Shown: positions 45,465 to 58,693 of the stretch, one piece after another
How positions within the stretch are numbered: position 1 is the first letter of the stretch
How the letters are laid out: every line of letters starts with the position of its first letter
Source: Castanopsis chinensis
Lineage: Eukaryota; Streptophyta; Magnoliopsida; Fagales; Fagaceae
Length of the DNA stretch: 64,000 nucleotides
Assembly: GCA_032878915.1 (NCBI GenBank)
Contig: JAVQMG010000049.1
Coordinates: forward strand, 2,730,001-2,794,000
Direction of reading: 5' to 3'
Program-made: the position numbers and the translations under genes
The notes under the pieces: generated by a model
What the model saw: only the letters and a program-made list of their open reading frames with translations
Databases searched by the model: none
What the model was told of the DNA's origin: nothing

Positions 45465-46186
45465 AGCTCATAGTCCTTAATGTCCAGAGTTTGGTAATTT
45501 TGCCTTTCATCGTGGTTGTCATTTCTTTATATAAGAAATAATCTTTGAAAATTGAGAAAGTTCTATTATGGTATGTTTGTTCAAAAGATCTTAATTTAAA
45601 ATTTTTTAGAGTTCTTTAAGAATTTGCAACTTCAGAGAAATTATAAATCAAAGTAAATATAAATCTCTGTCAATCTGTTATAGACTTGTGAAAAGAAAAT
45701 CTTACAGACACCATTACATGAAACCAACATCTTGATCAACTTGCTAATACCTGGATTTTCATAAGCAGCTTTTACAAACACACGCACACCAAAATTCAAT
45801 GAGTGAGAGTCCAGGAAATTATTAGAGAATTTAAAAACATTAGGAAAAAAATATATGCAGCGATGGTCCAAAGTCCAAACCATAATAAAAAAGTAGTCAT
45901 AGACTTAAAAAATGTCTATTCCAACAATACTAAGGAATCATTTCCTACAAAATCGTAAAATCAGATAATAATCTTCACCTCTATTTGGCAGCCAAGGAAA
46001 AGAATAACATCAAGTTGAAAGTTGATTGAGAAAAATACAGAATAGCATATTAGTATATTACCAAATGTATTAAAACAGAACATTTTGTGAGATAATACTG
46101 ATAACCAAAAGAATAAAAATAAAAACAAATCATAGTTCAGCAATGACAAACCAATAAAAGAAGCAACAGCAAGCCTTACTAAGAGT
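44056..46186. other. Spacer between the 0.9-kb repeats, unit 2
   Basis: Counterpart of 5095-7227; no gene. (GA)n at 45434-45462. A 3-bp GAA difference near 44790 and a few substitutions near 45310-45350 are the main changes. Confidence 0.6.
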
Positions 46187-47080
46187 GATTACAAATAGAT
46201 CAGAGACAAGGCTCCTTCACCTTCCATATCACTGACTTGCTAACATGATTACAAATGCGTTTGCAAAATACAATATTAAAGCCTTGTAATAAGAAAATTG
46301 AAAAGGGAATTATTTAGGATGGAAAAAATTGGGCACCCCCTTCCACAAGAAAATATATTAGATAAAATAACGTCTTTTTCTCTACAATTTTGCAAATTTT
46401 TTATCTGAAACTTTGAACGAAATCAAACACAAAAATGGAAAATGCACTTCAATTTATCATACATATAAACCACCTATATCAGCATACTAAAGTAAGAAAG
46501 AAAATAAGTAGTTAAATGCACTTCAGTTTAACATCCATATATATGTCCATATTTGTTCAATCATCAAATTCCAAGCAGCCTAAAACAAAGATCCTTGCAG
46601 CAATTAATAAAGTTAATTTCACATGGGAAGAGAACCTACCTTACAGCGTACAATATCTGCCAATTCATCTTCTGCTCAAACCAATTCACTTGAAACCCAT
46701 ATTCTTTTTTAATGCAGAAATTTCTCAATGCAAAGAAGCAGAAAACTAAGATAACCAAGCTGGGTTAAATTTCCAATAGAAGATGATGCAGAGATCATCT
46801 ATAATGAAGTTTGAAATCTCAGTTACCTTTCTCACCTGAAACACAATAAGAATGCCTCTTGCTGCTCTTGCAATCATCCATTTCAGCATCTTCATAACAA
46901 AAAAGAAACATAAGAGAAGGGCTATAGGATCCCCCTTACTTAACCATCTATAATGCTGAAAAGGCCAGTTGAAAATATGTTCACCAGATCTGAGAATGTT
47001 AGAGTGGAGACACAATCTGAAGTCCATTTTGACCAGCCAAATCTGAAACAAATACAAAGAAAATTACAAAATGTCGTGCC
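46187..47080. repeat. 0.9-kb direct repeat, member b (unit 2)
   Basis: Counterpart of 7228-8121, essentially identical. Confidence 0.92.
46746..47057 (-). pseudogene. Decayed LINE reverse transcriptase fragment b, unit 2
   Basis: The frame is identical to that at 7787-8098. Confidence 0.5.
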
Positions 47081-47213
47081 ACTTGCAAACATTGGGGAAA
47101 GAGTCACCAAAACGGCAGCGTATACCTTGATGTCATCCTTGGTGAGATTGTCTCCGGAAAGAAACTCGTCGAGAGATTTGAGGCCTGATTCGATCTGAGA
47201 AAGTGATAGCCAT
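47079..47213 (-). pseudogene. eEF1B-beta 5' relic, unit 2
   Basis: Identical in all visible features, including its deletions, to 8120-8254; its ATG is at 47213. It is 72 bp past the TNL stop at 47285. Confidence 0.6.
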
Positions 47214-47284
47214 TGGATTTGGATTCGATTCGATCTGATCTGATCTGAGCTTGGAGTTGAGTTGAGTTCAGTTGTTTAAATAAA

Positions 47285-48124
47285 TCAGACCATCACTTTT
47301 CTTTTTCTTTTTTTTTTAAACAAAGGAAATTGTTGTTTAAACAATGTTCCAAAACATGGCCTTACTTTCCCTTTTCTTTTTTTACTCTTTCTTTTTACTT
47401 GGGGCGTTACAGGCTGGGCCACTGAAGATGAGCCCAAATCAAACCCATCAACATTTGATGAGTCAAATGCCAAACCTAAGTCAGATCCATTTTCTGTATC
47501 CATTGGAAGTCCCAAACCTGATTGCAAAGAAAGGTGCCTATTAATGTCTTGAAAGATACTGGGATTTTGAGGAGGAAGGCAATTGCATTCTACATGGACT
47601 CCTATCCTTTTAACGATAGGAACAGCAATATCTCCGCATGAAGGATAATCAGAATCGAAAGTTTCACAGAGGATCTCAACATGATTCCGATCAGTTAGTT
47701 GCAAGTCCCGAAATAGTTTCTGCAATGAGCTCTGATGCCCAAATCTCCTATCTATTTTAATGTATTTTCCTTCAAACGTTCGTTCACTACCATTGATGGA
47801 AACAATGACGTTGATGAAAAAACTGACATAATAATCAAACTCCCGTAAAGAATCTTGTATTCCAAAAGCAACGCAGAGAGTAATTGTTGGAAATTCGGGA
47901 CCAATCGAGAATGATATTAAATTTCCATCCCTTTGATGGTTGAACCAATTTGGAATATCTTTCTCATCTCCTGATACCTCAAAACTATATTCACAAAGGG
48001 GGTCTAGCCAACATGTGGGCAATGTAGATGGGTGTGGAAGCAGCTGTTGCGACATTAACATGTGGCTTGTTACACCTAAACATGGTGGTAGATTTGGTGG
48101 AAGGCCCATGATTTCTGGAAGCAG
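47285..48124 (-). CDS. TNL copy 2 exon 5: C-JID domain and basic tail
   Basis: 840 bp including the TGA at 47285-47287; the acceptor AG is at 48126-48125. LLPEIMGLPPNLPPCLGVTS leads into YSFEVSGDEKDIPNWFNHQ, the C-JID start, and continues through a beta-strand-rich stretch to CETFDSDYPSCGDIAVPIVK. The last 40 residues are highly basic (VKRKSKKRKGKVR and KKKRKRK), which resemble nuclear-localisation signals. No transmembrane segment seen. Confidence 0.9.
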   Translation of the reverse strand: MLPEIMGLPPNLPPCLGVTSHMLMSQQLLPHPSTLPTCWLDPLCEYSFEVSGDEKDIPNWFNHQRDGNLISFSIGPEFPTITLCVAFGIQDSLREFDYYVSFFINVIVSINGSERTFEGKYIKIDRRFGHQSSLQKLFRDLQLTDRNHVEILCETFDSDYPSCGDIAVPIVKRIGVHVECNCLPPQNPSIFQDINRHLSLQSGLGLPMDTENGSDLGLAFDSSNVDGFDLGSSSVAQPVTPQVKRKSKKRKGKVRPCFGTLFKQQFPLFKKKRKRKVMV

Positions 48125-51100
48125 CTGCATGCAATTAGCAAATTCAGTAAGTTACATCTTAGCAAATCATGTAGTATTTGTGAAGGTAACACAAATAGTT
48201 TCTTAATATCTTTAAGAGAGATATACCTGAAACAATGATTCTAAATCCAGCGAGGGGCAACTTGTTACTTCTACCCATCTTATACCATGTGGAAGCCTTG
48301 GGATTTTCCGAAACTCATCGCAACCTTTAATAATAAGCGTATGTAATCTCTCACATCTGCTCATGCTTTCTGGGAGGGTGACAACTTTGCTGTCGCGGAT
48401 GCTTAACACTTCCAGTGTGAGGGGGCAACAATAATTCAAAATAAATTCTATTTCTGAGCAAATTTTATTGCCATCAAGAAATAGTCCTGTCAACATTGGA
48501 AAAACATATTTGGAAGAGCATCCAAGAGTTTTGCACATTGGCTTTCTATCAATCTCCACATTCTTTGGAAATATGGCACTACCATATAACTCAAGGTCCT
48601 CTACATGCTGTAAATTATAGATGCTACCCGAAAGATGCTCCTCTCCTGAATCAAAGTCTCCTACATATAAGGACTGAAGCCCAATCAAATTCCCATATGT
48701 CGGAGGCAATTTATTAGCACAGTTCCTTGGAATATAAAGTGATTTAACACCTTTCATTTCGTGCAAGATATCTGGAAACTTCTTAATTCTAATGCATTTA
48801 TAGAGATTAAAATATGTAAGAGATTTCATCGTAAGACAGTTCGGAAGCATTTCAAGTTTTTTGCAACCAAAAAGATCAAACACTTTAAGCTTATCAAGAC
48901 GCCCAACGGAGTCATCAATCTCAATTAAATTTGTACACTCTTTAAGTTTCAATGTCATTATGTTTGGGGTCATTGATAAGTCAGGTATTTTCGTAATCAG
49001 TTTGCAATAACTGAAGTCCACACGTGTCATAGTTACAAAATTCTGTAGAAAAAAAATTGAAAGTTAGAACATGGTTTAATCTTTAAAGAAGTATATATAA
49101 ATAAATTAAAAATTAAAAACTTTGAAAAAAATAATAATTTATGAATGCTAATAATCATACCTGGATGAGTGGTTCCTTTAATCGGCTATTAGGCATGTTG
49201 AGCACAATCAGATTTTTAGGAAAAAAATTTGGTGGCCATGAAGAAAATGGATAATCGTGCCAATCAAGCAAGCTTAATCCATTGGGAAGACATTCAAGAG
49301 GTCCATTGCAACAACGTACATTACGAATCAAAAGCAATCTAAGATTTTTCATCTTACAAAATTGTGCCTTTATTTGCACCTCTACTGGTTCTGATTTACA
49401 CGGCCACAATATTATGCTTCGAAGTTTATCTGAACCCTAGTTGAACAATAGGGAAAGCGAATCACCAAAACATAGAGTAGTTAATAAACTTAAAGCAAAA
49501 ATCTTCTTCAGAATAAATAAATAAATAAAAAGGGAAAAAAGAGTAATACATCTTTTATGTGAAGTAAAGGGAGGAAGTGAATCAAAACAACAAACATACC
49601 ATATTTTCAGTTAGTACATCAAGAGCTTCCTCATAACACCATAGTCTGCTACGTTCCCCAGGCTTTTGTGGTTCTTCTTGTCGAACAATATCCAAACCCA
49701 TTTGTTGTAATAAGTCATGCATCGACAAATAACTATTATCTTTATCAATAGTCAAGAGACACTTATCAAGAAGTTTTTGAATACCATACACTGGGTTTAA
49801 ACCACAAGCTTTCAATACATCCTTAATCATATTATAACTCATGTCATATCCCTTGAAGAAACATGCAATATCAAGGAAAATATTCTGTTCATTTTTAGTT
49901 AATCCTTCATAACTTCTTCTTAGAATTTTTTGAATATCGTCAAGAAGATTTGTTTTATAATAATTTAGGGCATCCTCCCATACATGTATAGTTTTCTCAC
50001 ACAAATCACGGCCCATTACTTTAAGAGCTAGAGGAAGGCCTTTGGCATAACTTATAGCTTGTTTCTCAAGTTTCAAATAACCTTCAGGGACTTCTTTACT
50101 TGGGAAGGCATGCTTACGAAACAGTTCAATAGCTTCATCTTCGTCTAATTCCATAACCCCATAGTCATAGGTTGAAAAACCATTTCGATTAACTAGCAAG
50201 CTTTTGTATCTTGTTGTCAGAATGATTCTACTTCCACAAGCAACACATTCACATTGTCCGAGCAATGTTTCTATCTGGTCGGCATCATCCACGTCATCAA
50301 GAATGATAAGAACCTTTTTTAGGTGAAGAATTTTTTTTATCCTTGTGCTTCCTTCATATAGAGTATCCACACTCAAATTCTTGTCCTTTGAGATACCCTT
50401 AAGAAGTGTCTGTTGTAAACGTATTTTGCCTTCCTCTGTCTTTGACCCCTCTCTAACATTCTCTACAAAACTTTTTGCTTTGAAATGGTTTGAAAAGGTA
50501 TTATAAATAGCTTTTGCTATTGTAGTTTTGCCTATTCCACCAAGGCCTGTGATCCCTACCATGCGAACATCATTTGATTTAATATCTAAAAGTTTTGTTA
50601 CCGCCTCTATGCGAGAATTTATTCCAACCAGTTGCATTGAAGCAACATTTGATGGAATCTGAATGAATTCAGAATTGAAGATTTCTTCAACAATTTTTTG
50701 AACAAGTTCAGCTTCAGTGCAACTGTCATTCACAGAGCATTTAATTAACACATGTAACGAGTTAGACTATGAAAAATAAAGGGTAAATTTCACTAACTAC
50801 CCCTAAGGTTTGGGGTAATACCAAACAGGTCCACAATTTCTCAAAACTAACCAATTTGGTCCTAAGTACAACTTAATCTCTAATTAGACTTAACAAACGT
50901 TATTTTTAACTCTCCATTTTCTCTCTTCTCCTTTCTGGCCCAAACTTCTCTTCTCTTTTCTCACTCTATCTCAGACGTTTCTTCTCTCTTATCCTCTCTA
51001 ACCCAAAGCTCTCTTCTCTCTCAAATCACCACTATAACCACCAAGACATAATCGGCAAGACCTACAACAGAAGGTTGCAGAATGGGCCTTTCTTGATTTT

Positions 51101-53071
51101 TTATTCTGGTATGCCGCTCCGTGAACAAGGAGTGCCACACACGAGCTGCCTCTGACTCGCCGATCCGGTTGGTGATGTCACTTTTTGTCAGGGATGTGGG
51201 CACAAGCAGATGATCGGACTTTCTTTATTAGCTTCAACGGAGTTCGAATCTCGGCGGTGAATCTTGGTTCGAATCTTGGTGGTGATCAGACTTCCTTTAG
51301 CAGGTGATCAAACTTTTTGATTTGGTATTTTCTGGAGGGTTGGTTTTTTTTTTTTAATTAGTGGTGGTGGTTTTTTGTTTGTGGGTCTCAATGATTATGG
51401 GTTTGGGTTTGAGAAGAGGTGGGTTTTGTTGAATTTTCTGGTGTTTCTGGGGTGGGGTTTATGAACCTTGAGTTTGGGGTTGTGTGTTTTTTCTGTGTAT
51501 GTGAAGCGGGGTGCATGAGTTTAGTGGTTTGGTTGGCTGAAATTGGTTTGGTTTGGCCGTGAGTTTTTCAATTGGTTTGATTTGGGTAGCTATGACTGTA
51601 AATCTGTGGTGGTTGGGCTCCGATTTATGGTTTTGGTTTGTGGTGGTGGGCTCTATGACGATGGTGGCGAGGTGGTGGTTTTGGTATCTCAACGAGTGGA
51701 TCTGTGGGTTGTGGTGGTTTTTTTTCTTTTGGGCAAGATTTGAGTTCGGACTTGTCGTGAATCGGCGGCGTATGTGGGTTGTGGACCTGTGGTGTTGTGA
51801 TTTGGTGGGTGGGTGTCTTGCCGTCTGAGTTTTGGTGGTGGTCACGGTGGTGGTTTGAGATAGAGTGAGAAGATAGAAGAGAAGTTTTGGCCAGAGAGGA
51901 CAAGAGAGAAAATGGAGAGTTAAAAATAACGTCTTTTAAGTCTAATTAGAGATTAAGTTGTGCTTTGGACCAAATTGGTTAGTTTTGAGTAATTGTGGAC
52001 TTGTTTGGTATTATCCCAAACCTCAAGGGCAGTTAGTAAAATTTACCAAAAATAAATAACATAAACTGTATGCAAGATGTTTAATTTTTACATCACAGTT
52101 AAAGTGTTGTTAGATGAAGTAAGCGACATGTAACTGAGATTGAAATTTTTTATTTAATTCATTTTTTTGGGTAGCAATTAGCTTTTGGGATGAAGTGGCA
52201 TTAAAAGTCCACTTAGATGACAACATAATCTTACTAGATCTCACTACATGCTTAGAAAAAATGAATTAAGTTTTTTTCTTTAAAATTTTTCCAAATATTA
52301 TGAGGGGTGAAATTCCTAATTAATAATGGTAAGTAATCTAATATTAAGTTCTTTTATTTCCATCTTTAATCTATAGCTAACTAGCTTAGTATAAATGATT
52401 CTTCTCAAAAAAAAAAAAAAAAAAGCATTGTATAAAAGATATGACAAGAAAATTTACTTTCATAATTTAGTAAAATTTAAAGAGAAAATAAAAGCTAACA
52501 ATTAATTCTAGTTGTTGTTTAATTAACAGTAAAATTTAATGGACATCACAAAACCATTAAAACTCTTGAAGATCAACAAACAGGAGTAGGTAGTACTATA
52601 CAAATACCTGTCTTTGTCTTTGTCTTTGTAGTCCCAACCAGAAATATTAGCTGCATTAGTTAAAGCCTCCCTCCACTTTTGTACCTTTGTCTTATCTTTA
52701 ATTTTTTTTTCAAGCTTAGTCAGCACTTTTCCAAAATCCCCTTTTTGCTTCCGTACTTCAGATGGATCCACTTGATAGAAAACTGGTAGCACTTTCTTAG
52801 TGCACTCAATAATCTTAGCAAGTTCATCCAAACACCAACTAGAGGATGCATAGCTTTTAGAAAATACAATTATTGATGCACTTGAGTTTTCAATGACTTT
52901 GAGAAGCTCTTTAGAAATGTTTTTTCCCCTAGTGAGATTATCATCAATGAAGGTTTGAATACCCCGTTGAGTCAGAGCCTCAAATAAATGGCTTACGAAA
53001 CCTCGGCGAGTATCTTCACCTCGGAAACTCAAGAAAACATCAAAGTTCTTGAGTTGGTGAGATGAGGCCAT
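47285..53071 (-). CDS. TNL immune receptor, copy 2 (five exons, open throughout)
   Basis: Intact paralogue of the TNL at 8732-14109. Predicted exons are 53071-52608, 50722-49600, 49436-49161, 49042-48227 and 48124-47285, all GT-AG and in phase, for about 1172 residues, a normal TNL length. TIR is 1-154, NB-ARC about 190-529, LRR about 560-893, C-JID about 894-1080, then a 90-residue tail ending in Lys/Arg clusters. It should act as an intracellular effector sensor that oligomerises and uses TIR NADase activity to signal through EDS1 (family knowledge). P-loop, MHD, catalytic Glu83 and the C-JID IPNWF motif are all present. It is the better candidate for a working gene of the pair. Confidence 0.93.
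48227..49042 (-). CDS. TNL copy 2 exon 4: leucine-rich repeats
   Basis: 816 bp, the same length as in copy 1. Differences cluster in the first half: FDLFGCKKLEM for LDLFRCQKLEM, LTYFNLYKC for LTDFSLYNC, SLYIPRN for SFLIPRN, LQSLYVGDFDS for LQDLTVGEDES. Several fall at the variable x positions of LxxLxLxx strands, which face ligands in LRR proteins. Donor at 48226-48225. Confidence 0.9.
49161..49436 (-). CDS. TNL copy 2 exon 3: linker and first LRRs
   Basis: 276 bp. Starts GSDKLRSIILWPC (Ile to Leu against copy 1), otherwise the same sequence. Phase 0 both sides. Confidence 0.9.
49600..50722 (-). CDS. TNL copy 2 exon 2: NB-ARC domain
   Basis: 1123 bp, one codon longer than copy 1 (DKDNSYLSMHD for DQDNYLWMHD, directly before the MHD motif). 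P-loop GLGGIGKTT, LIILDDVDD, GSRIILTTR, GLPLALKVMG, FLDIACFFKG and MHD are all intact. Donor at 49599-49598; acceptor at 50724-50723. Confidence 0.93.
50781..52047. mobile_element. Non-autonomous Mutator-like element in TNL intron 1, copy 2
   Basis: Same element and same insertion site as 11815-13080, with AAAAATAAA on both sides (50772-50780 and 52048-52056). Fewer than about five substitutions separate the two copies over 1.27 kb, far fewer than in the exons on either side. Confidence 0.85.
52608..53071 (-). CDS. TNL copy 2 exon 1: TIR domain
   Basis: 464 bp; the frame stays open into the intron to 52523, as in copy 1. Residue changes against copy 1 include RGKNISKE (BB-loop neighbourhood), SKSYASSSW, KKVLPVFY and KKIKDK. 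Catalytic Glu83 in WCLDEL retained. Confidence 0.93.
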
Positions 53072-53142
53072 TGGGATTTATGAGCAGAAAGATGAAAAAA
53101 GTTGAAGGAGGAGGAGAAGAAGGAAAGCTGTGACAGCGGTGT

Positions 53143-53152
53143 CAATATAAAG
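53143..53152 (-). promoter_or_regulatory. Candidate TATA box of TNL copy 2
   Basis: CTTTATATTG about 72-81 bases upstream of the ATG at 53071. Confidence 0.4.
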
Positions 53153-53230
53153 TGAGGAAAGTGAACAGGAGGAGGGTGAGTGAATGGATGCAAGAGGCTA
53201 GACTTATATTGTAGTCTTGCTTTCAAAAAA

Positions 53231-53354
53231 TGACACGCATTTTACGTGAATTGCAATATCCTGGAAGTTTCTGAGTAAAGCCCAAAATAACCCTTTGAAC
53301 TTTCAACGAGCCATACTGGGGTCATTGCGGTCAATCAAACTATGTGAAAGACGT
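53231..53354. repeat. 124-bp promoter-proximal repeat block, member 1 (unit 2)
   Basis: Counterpart of 14270-14393, with the W-box core kept. Confidence 0.8.
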
Positions 53355-54805
53355 CATGGCATCACTTCTATTATTGTGTTCATAAGTCTGATACCGGTGG
53401 AAACATGTATTGGAAAAGTGGAAACTAGCATTGTCATTGGGAGGAAATACTTTCTAAGCTATGGTTATAAAATGTTGTCACTTTGAATAAATTTTGTAGA
53501 AATGGTCTTGGTTTTTTATTGGGGTGCTAAATATAACTTTGGAATGTCATTACATGGGACAGAGAGCAAAGGTGCAATATTCGTGTCATCATTTTGTTTT
53601 TAGTGATAAGAGGTGTTATCATTATGCTTGTCATCATATTGCTAGTTGCTATAATATCAGCCTTTTAATGAATTGCATTTTTTTAATGTTTACAGCATTA
53701 AATAATTTCAAGCAATTCATGCATTACCTTATGAAAGAAATAAAAAAAATAAATAAAGAAATAAAGGCAGTAAAAGTGTTACACGTATTCTTACAATTTA
53801 ATGAGTGATGAATCGGGAAGATAAATCTTCTAATCAAGATTAATAAGTGCCTCTTCCCACCAAGTCAATTACACGTTCAAATCTGTCTACTAATTAAAAG
53901 CTCTGACAAATGAGAAAGCTAAGGCCAAGGAAAACAAATAAGTATACAGAACAGAAAAAATCATCCCAGAAATACTATTTTGGTAGAAAGTTAAATATTT
54001 CAAGCAAATAAATGTTACATTTATAATATTTTAATAATATATCATAGCTAGTAAATTATGGTTTTAATTTGAACTTATTATTAATTTTACTTTTTCTTTC
54101 ATTAATAATAACTCTTAATAATCTACCACTTAAAATTTATTATGAAAATGTTATCAAACACTAAGCTTTAAAAAAAAGAAAAAATTAATGAATGTTATTA
54201 GAGTATTAATTTACTAAATATTTTAAAACAATTTATGAAAAAGTAAAAAAGTAACGAACTTTTTTATTTATTTTTATATTTCATACGAAAGTGATATTAG
54301 TTTTTTTTAATTAAATATACATAACAATTTTTATCTTTTTGGTGTATATAGCCAATAATGTCCTAGCATGATTCATAAATATATATAAAAAAAAGCCTTA
54401 TATATGACATATGTACCCAACATGTACTTTTTCCAACATATGTTACAAATTAGTATTAAATATAATGTAAATTTGTGATTTAAAGTCTTTTTGGATATCG
54501 TTTATTTTATTTTATTGAAATTTTTTTATTGAAATTATTGTAAATATAGATAAAAGTTAGATTAAAATATACAGTGAAACTTATAAATAATATTAAAAAA
54601 TGCAATAGAACCTATAAATAATAATAAAAAGTACAATTAGACTCATAAATAATAACAAAAATAAATTAAATAGTAAAATAAAATTTTTTTTTTTTTTTTT
54701 GGTATCCAACCGGCTCACTCCAAACCATTACAAATGGGAATGAAAAAGTAAACTGTAAAGACTTTTGTACCAGAAAAGACAAAAATAGTATTGGTAGGTC
54801 TTTTA

Positions 54806-54845
<40 letters not shown>

Positions 54846-55298
54846 AGGCAGTAGGCTGAGAAGAACCTCTCAAGCCTAGCTAGCTAGCTAATAATTTGCT
54901 CACCGTCACCGCTGTAATATTGTAGATTAGTCATCTTATCTCTGTTATCACTGTTCACTAATGTTAATGATTGGATAAAGACGTGGGTGCAAAGCAAATA
55001 AGCTCTGATGCATACTGAGCCTCGATCGGCACATCGGACGGCTTCAAATAAGCGTTGAAGAGGTGACAGTGGGACCCCAGTTCCAGAGAACTACCGGGGG
55101 GGGTCCACCTAACATTATCCACTAATAAATGACCAAAACCCAAATCAATTTTTTTTATTTTATTCTTTTAAAAAGACAACCTTGGCTCCTCCAAAGTCCA
55201 AGCTACCAGAGGGACATGCGGAGAATGATTCTGTATGCGACCAACCACATAGTACCCGACACGTGGGTGATGACATCATGACTTAACCCCACAGACAC

Positions 55299-55349
<51 letters not shown>

Positions 55350-55372
55350 TCCAATCCAATCACTCATCAAAG
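53355..55372. other. AT-rich non-coding stretch, unit 2
   Basis: Counterpart of 14394-16432. No gene. (GA)n at 54815-54843 and 55305-55344; G-box at 55260-55265. A ~14-bp A-rich stretch near 15430 of copy 1 is missing here. Confidence 0.6.
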
Positions 55373-55496
55373 TGACACGCATTTTTCATTAATTGCAATA
55401 TCATGGAAGTTTCCGGGTAAAGCCCAAAATAACGCTTTGAACTTTCAACGAACCATACCGGGGTCATTGTGGTCAATCAAACTATGTGAAAGACGT
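55373..55496. repeat. 124-bp promoter-proximal repeat block, member 2 (unit 2)
   Basis: Identical or nearly so to 16433-16556. Confidence 0.8.
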
Positions 55497-57415
55497 AGAT
55501 GTCCCTCTTCCACGCACTCTTATGTAGCTGTTCCACGAACTTTAAATTATGTTAAAGTTTCTCCGACCTTATTAAAGTTAGTGGAAGACTGACATGAAAG
55601 AATATTTTAAAGTTTTATTCACGTATTAGCGGTGGTCCTAGAGGATTAGACTAGAGCCTTTAGATGATAATGTAAAAAAAAAAGTAAAGCATGAATACGG
55701 GGATTAGAGTGTTGCCTTTTGTTTTCTTTGTAGTGTCTCTTTTCTTTGAAAAATAAACTCATAACTATTCCGCACCAAGAACAAAATAATAATAATAATA
55801 ATAATAATAATAATTTTACTATATTTTCACTATAATTTTAAATTACATATTTTTACAAGTGATTATTAATAGAAGTGTCAATTCGAGAATTTAGATTGGC
55901 GTGTCAAGCTCATGCCGTGCCGAACTAGGAGTATTCGACTAAATAATTCAATTTGAACCTAATCCATTTAATAACTATGTCACGATCTTTTAACCCTAAT
56001 TCGGCCTGTAAATAAGTCAGGTTGACTTGACTCAACCCACCTAATATGCTTAACAAACGAGTTATGTTGGGTTAATGCGAATCTAACACAAGTCACACAA
56101 TCCATTTCAACCTATTTAACATTAAATATAATATTCATCTATAAATAATTTCTTTTTTTAACGTCCTAAAAATAGTACATACACTTTAATTCTTCAACCC
56201 ATTTATAGTGTTTATTTATTTAATAAGTTGATATTTGAAAACCTAATCTACTAAGAAAGGATCCGGATGCAAACAAGCTAAGACATTTCTTAATTTATGT
56301 GGTCATGCTTTTGGAGCAACAGTAACTTATTAAACTTTCTAGGTGTCATTCCTATGCTTTAATTTTACATTGCTATATCAGGGAAGTTGCTGGGTTAAAA
56401 GTGTACGTTATAGTTAATTCAACAGCCATGTATTGAGGACATTAAATAGCTTCACTAAAAAAATATAAAAATCATTTTTTTCATATTTTGTAATATTTTT
56501 TAATGTTCAAAAGTTGTATAAAAGAAAGGAAAATAAAGAAGAAAATGTTTTAATGGAAGAGAAAAATATATGGGAAATTATATGACTTAGTATGCGCCAG
56601 GGTCCTGATTATAAACTGGCTTATTTTTTTATTTTTTTTTTCCTTCATTCTGTAAATCTCATGTGTATCTTCCACTCATTTTATTTACCTTTTAACTTTT
56701 ATCTATAATGTTTTCAACAAAAATTTAAATAAATTGTTTCCAAACGGATGCTTAAATTCATATAGTTAGCTTTTTTTATAATAATTTATTATTTTCCATA
56801 AAAATGAGTGAATAAAAAATCACATTTGGAAATAATTATAAAATAAACGTCATGATTCAATATTTTATAAAATAAAAGTCTAAAGTTTAATATGCACAAC
56901 TATATGACTTCAAGTTGTTGCAATTTAATCATTGTATGAGTTTGACGAAAATAATAGAAGCTATACATGAGGTTTATAAAACCATATCCATGTTAACTAT
57001 AAACTGAAGAATTATTAGTTTACTTTCTACTACACATGTAAAACTTGCATGATTATAGACTATATAAATATATACATTATTGTACAGATTTATACTACAA
57101 CATTATGTTGTACACACTGTTGTACACACTGTCGTGAAATTGTGTACAAATTTACATTAATAGCATATGAAAATTAAACCAATAAATTGTCCTTATAAAT
57201 TTTACTCATTTAAAGTAATTTTACTCAATAATTGTAAAATTATTGTGAAATTTATTGTGTCAATATAACAATATATATACCAGTTTATATAAATATTTAA
57301 AAGAAAAAAAAAACACACAAATCGATTATTGGGGAAAAAAAACTTTAGGCACTGTAGAAATTAATGTTAAAATGTTGTGGATTTAGCATTTTTTTTTATT
57401 TGATCTATAAGAAAC
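55497..57415. other. Left flank of the retrotransposon, unit 2
   Basis: Counterpart of 16557-18504; no gene. The AAT array is (AAT)10 at 55785-55814. A 13-bp TTGTACACACTG-like unit is doubled near 57105-57130 relative to copy 1. Confidence 0.6.
55785..55814. repeat. (AAT)10 microsatellite
   Basis: 30 bp, against 72 bp in copy 1. Confidence 0.97.
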
Positions 57416-57921
57416 TGTAAGGGCACAAATAGCGCTGGACCAAAATTGCACTTTCGGAACCAGCCCAATGAGCCTAAAACAATGAATTTATAGAGAGTAG
57501 GCTTTTAATCTAGGTTTGTAGATGGTAGATAACACGAAAGGGGAATTAAATCACAGAACACATGCATACTCATCATACAGGGATGAAGACTTTCTCATAT
57601 ATTGATGCCAAGGACAATTCAGTGTGTTTTTCTTACAATCTCTCTCTCTCTCGTCTTTATGTGTTTTTCTCTCCCTCCTCTTCTCTTTCTCCTTCCTTTG
57701 CCTTTTATAGACTTCTCTCCTTCTTCTCCTCTCCTCCACGTGTAGGTCAGATGGTTCCTTTAGATACTTATCCCATCACCCCTTTTTATCAAAGTTTCTG
57801 ATAGTAGGTATAAGGATGAACCCCAACACTCATGTGTCATTTTCCCATTAATGCGGCCAGAAAGGAAGGTGTAGAGCCTTCAATGCGGTGGTAGCAGCTT
57901 TATTCTTGATATTTTTCGTCA
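57416..57921 (-). repeat. 3' LTR, unit 2, 506 bp
   Basis: Retains the 33-bp segment deleted from 18505-18974. The PPT follows directly (57922-57937). Confidence 0.95.
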
Positions 57922-58693
57922 CCTCTCTTTGTCTCCTACCCTTTGTTTTCTCAATTTACGCGTCTAAGGTCTTTAGTATTGATGCCCTTGAATTTCCAGA
58001 CCACTATTCTCATCCTCGGTTGCGTAGCCGAGGACGTTGTCATCCTCGGACATTATCCTCAGGATGTTCTGCTCATGCATGGATTCTTTCTTCTGTCACG
58101 TTACTTCACAAGCGAACCCTCTCACGTCCTCAGACTACACACGCCGTTAGATTGGACTTTCAATCCCGCTAGAGCTTTTGGGCTGGCCCAACACATACCT
58201 TGGGCCCATTGGCCCTACAATAGCCCTTCGGGATCCTCATTTCTACTTAATTTGGAGAGATGAGGATCTCGATACACGTCCCTCGGATAGCGCGCTTCTG
58301 ACGTTCGGTATGCTTAGATTAAATGCTGGCGGTTCTTTGTTCCCCTCGTTCAACCGCACGATGCCCATCCAACGGATGAGCGTTGTGTAAGGATGCAGGT
58401 GGGAGATTTCCTGCTTTACGATTTACGATTTTCTGTGGTATAACTACTGCCAATTTAAAAGTTTTCTGTTCACTTCAGAGCTTGTACAACAAACCCCGTC
58501 ACTTTTGCAACTTACGCGTGCCTTTACATCCTCCCGAATCTAAGCCGAGGTGATCTTATTACTCTAAAGTAAGTTTTCCAACTTTCTGCTTTCATTATTG
58601 TTACTCAATCTTTCTCGTTATTCTTAGTTTCTTCGTCCTCTGCCATCTAAATTCCTCAACCCTGCTACAATATTCTCTCTTTATTTTTAGAGA

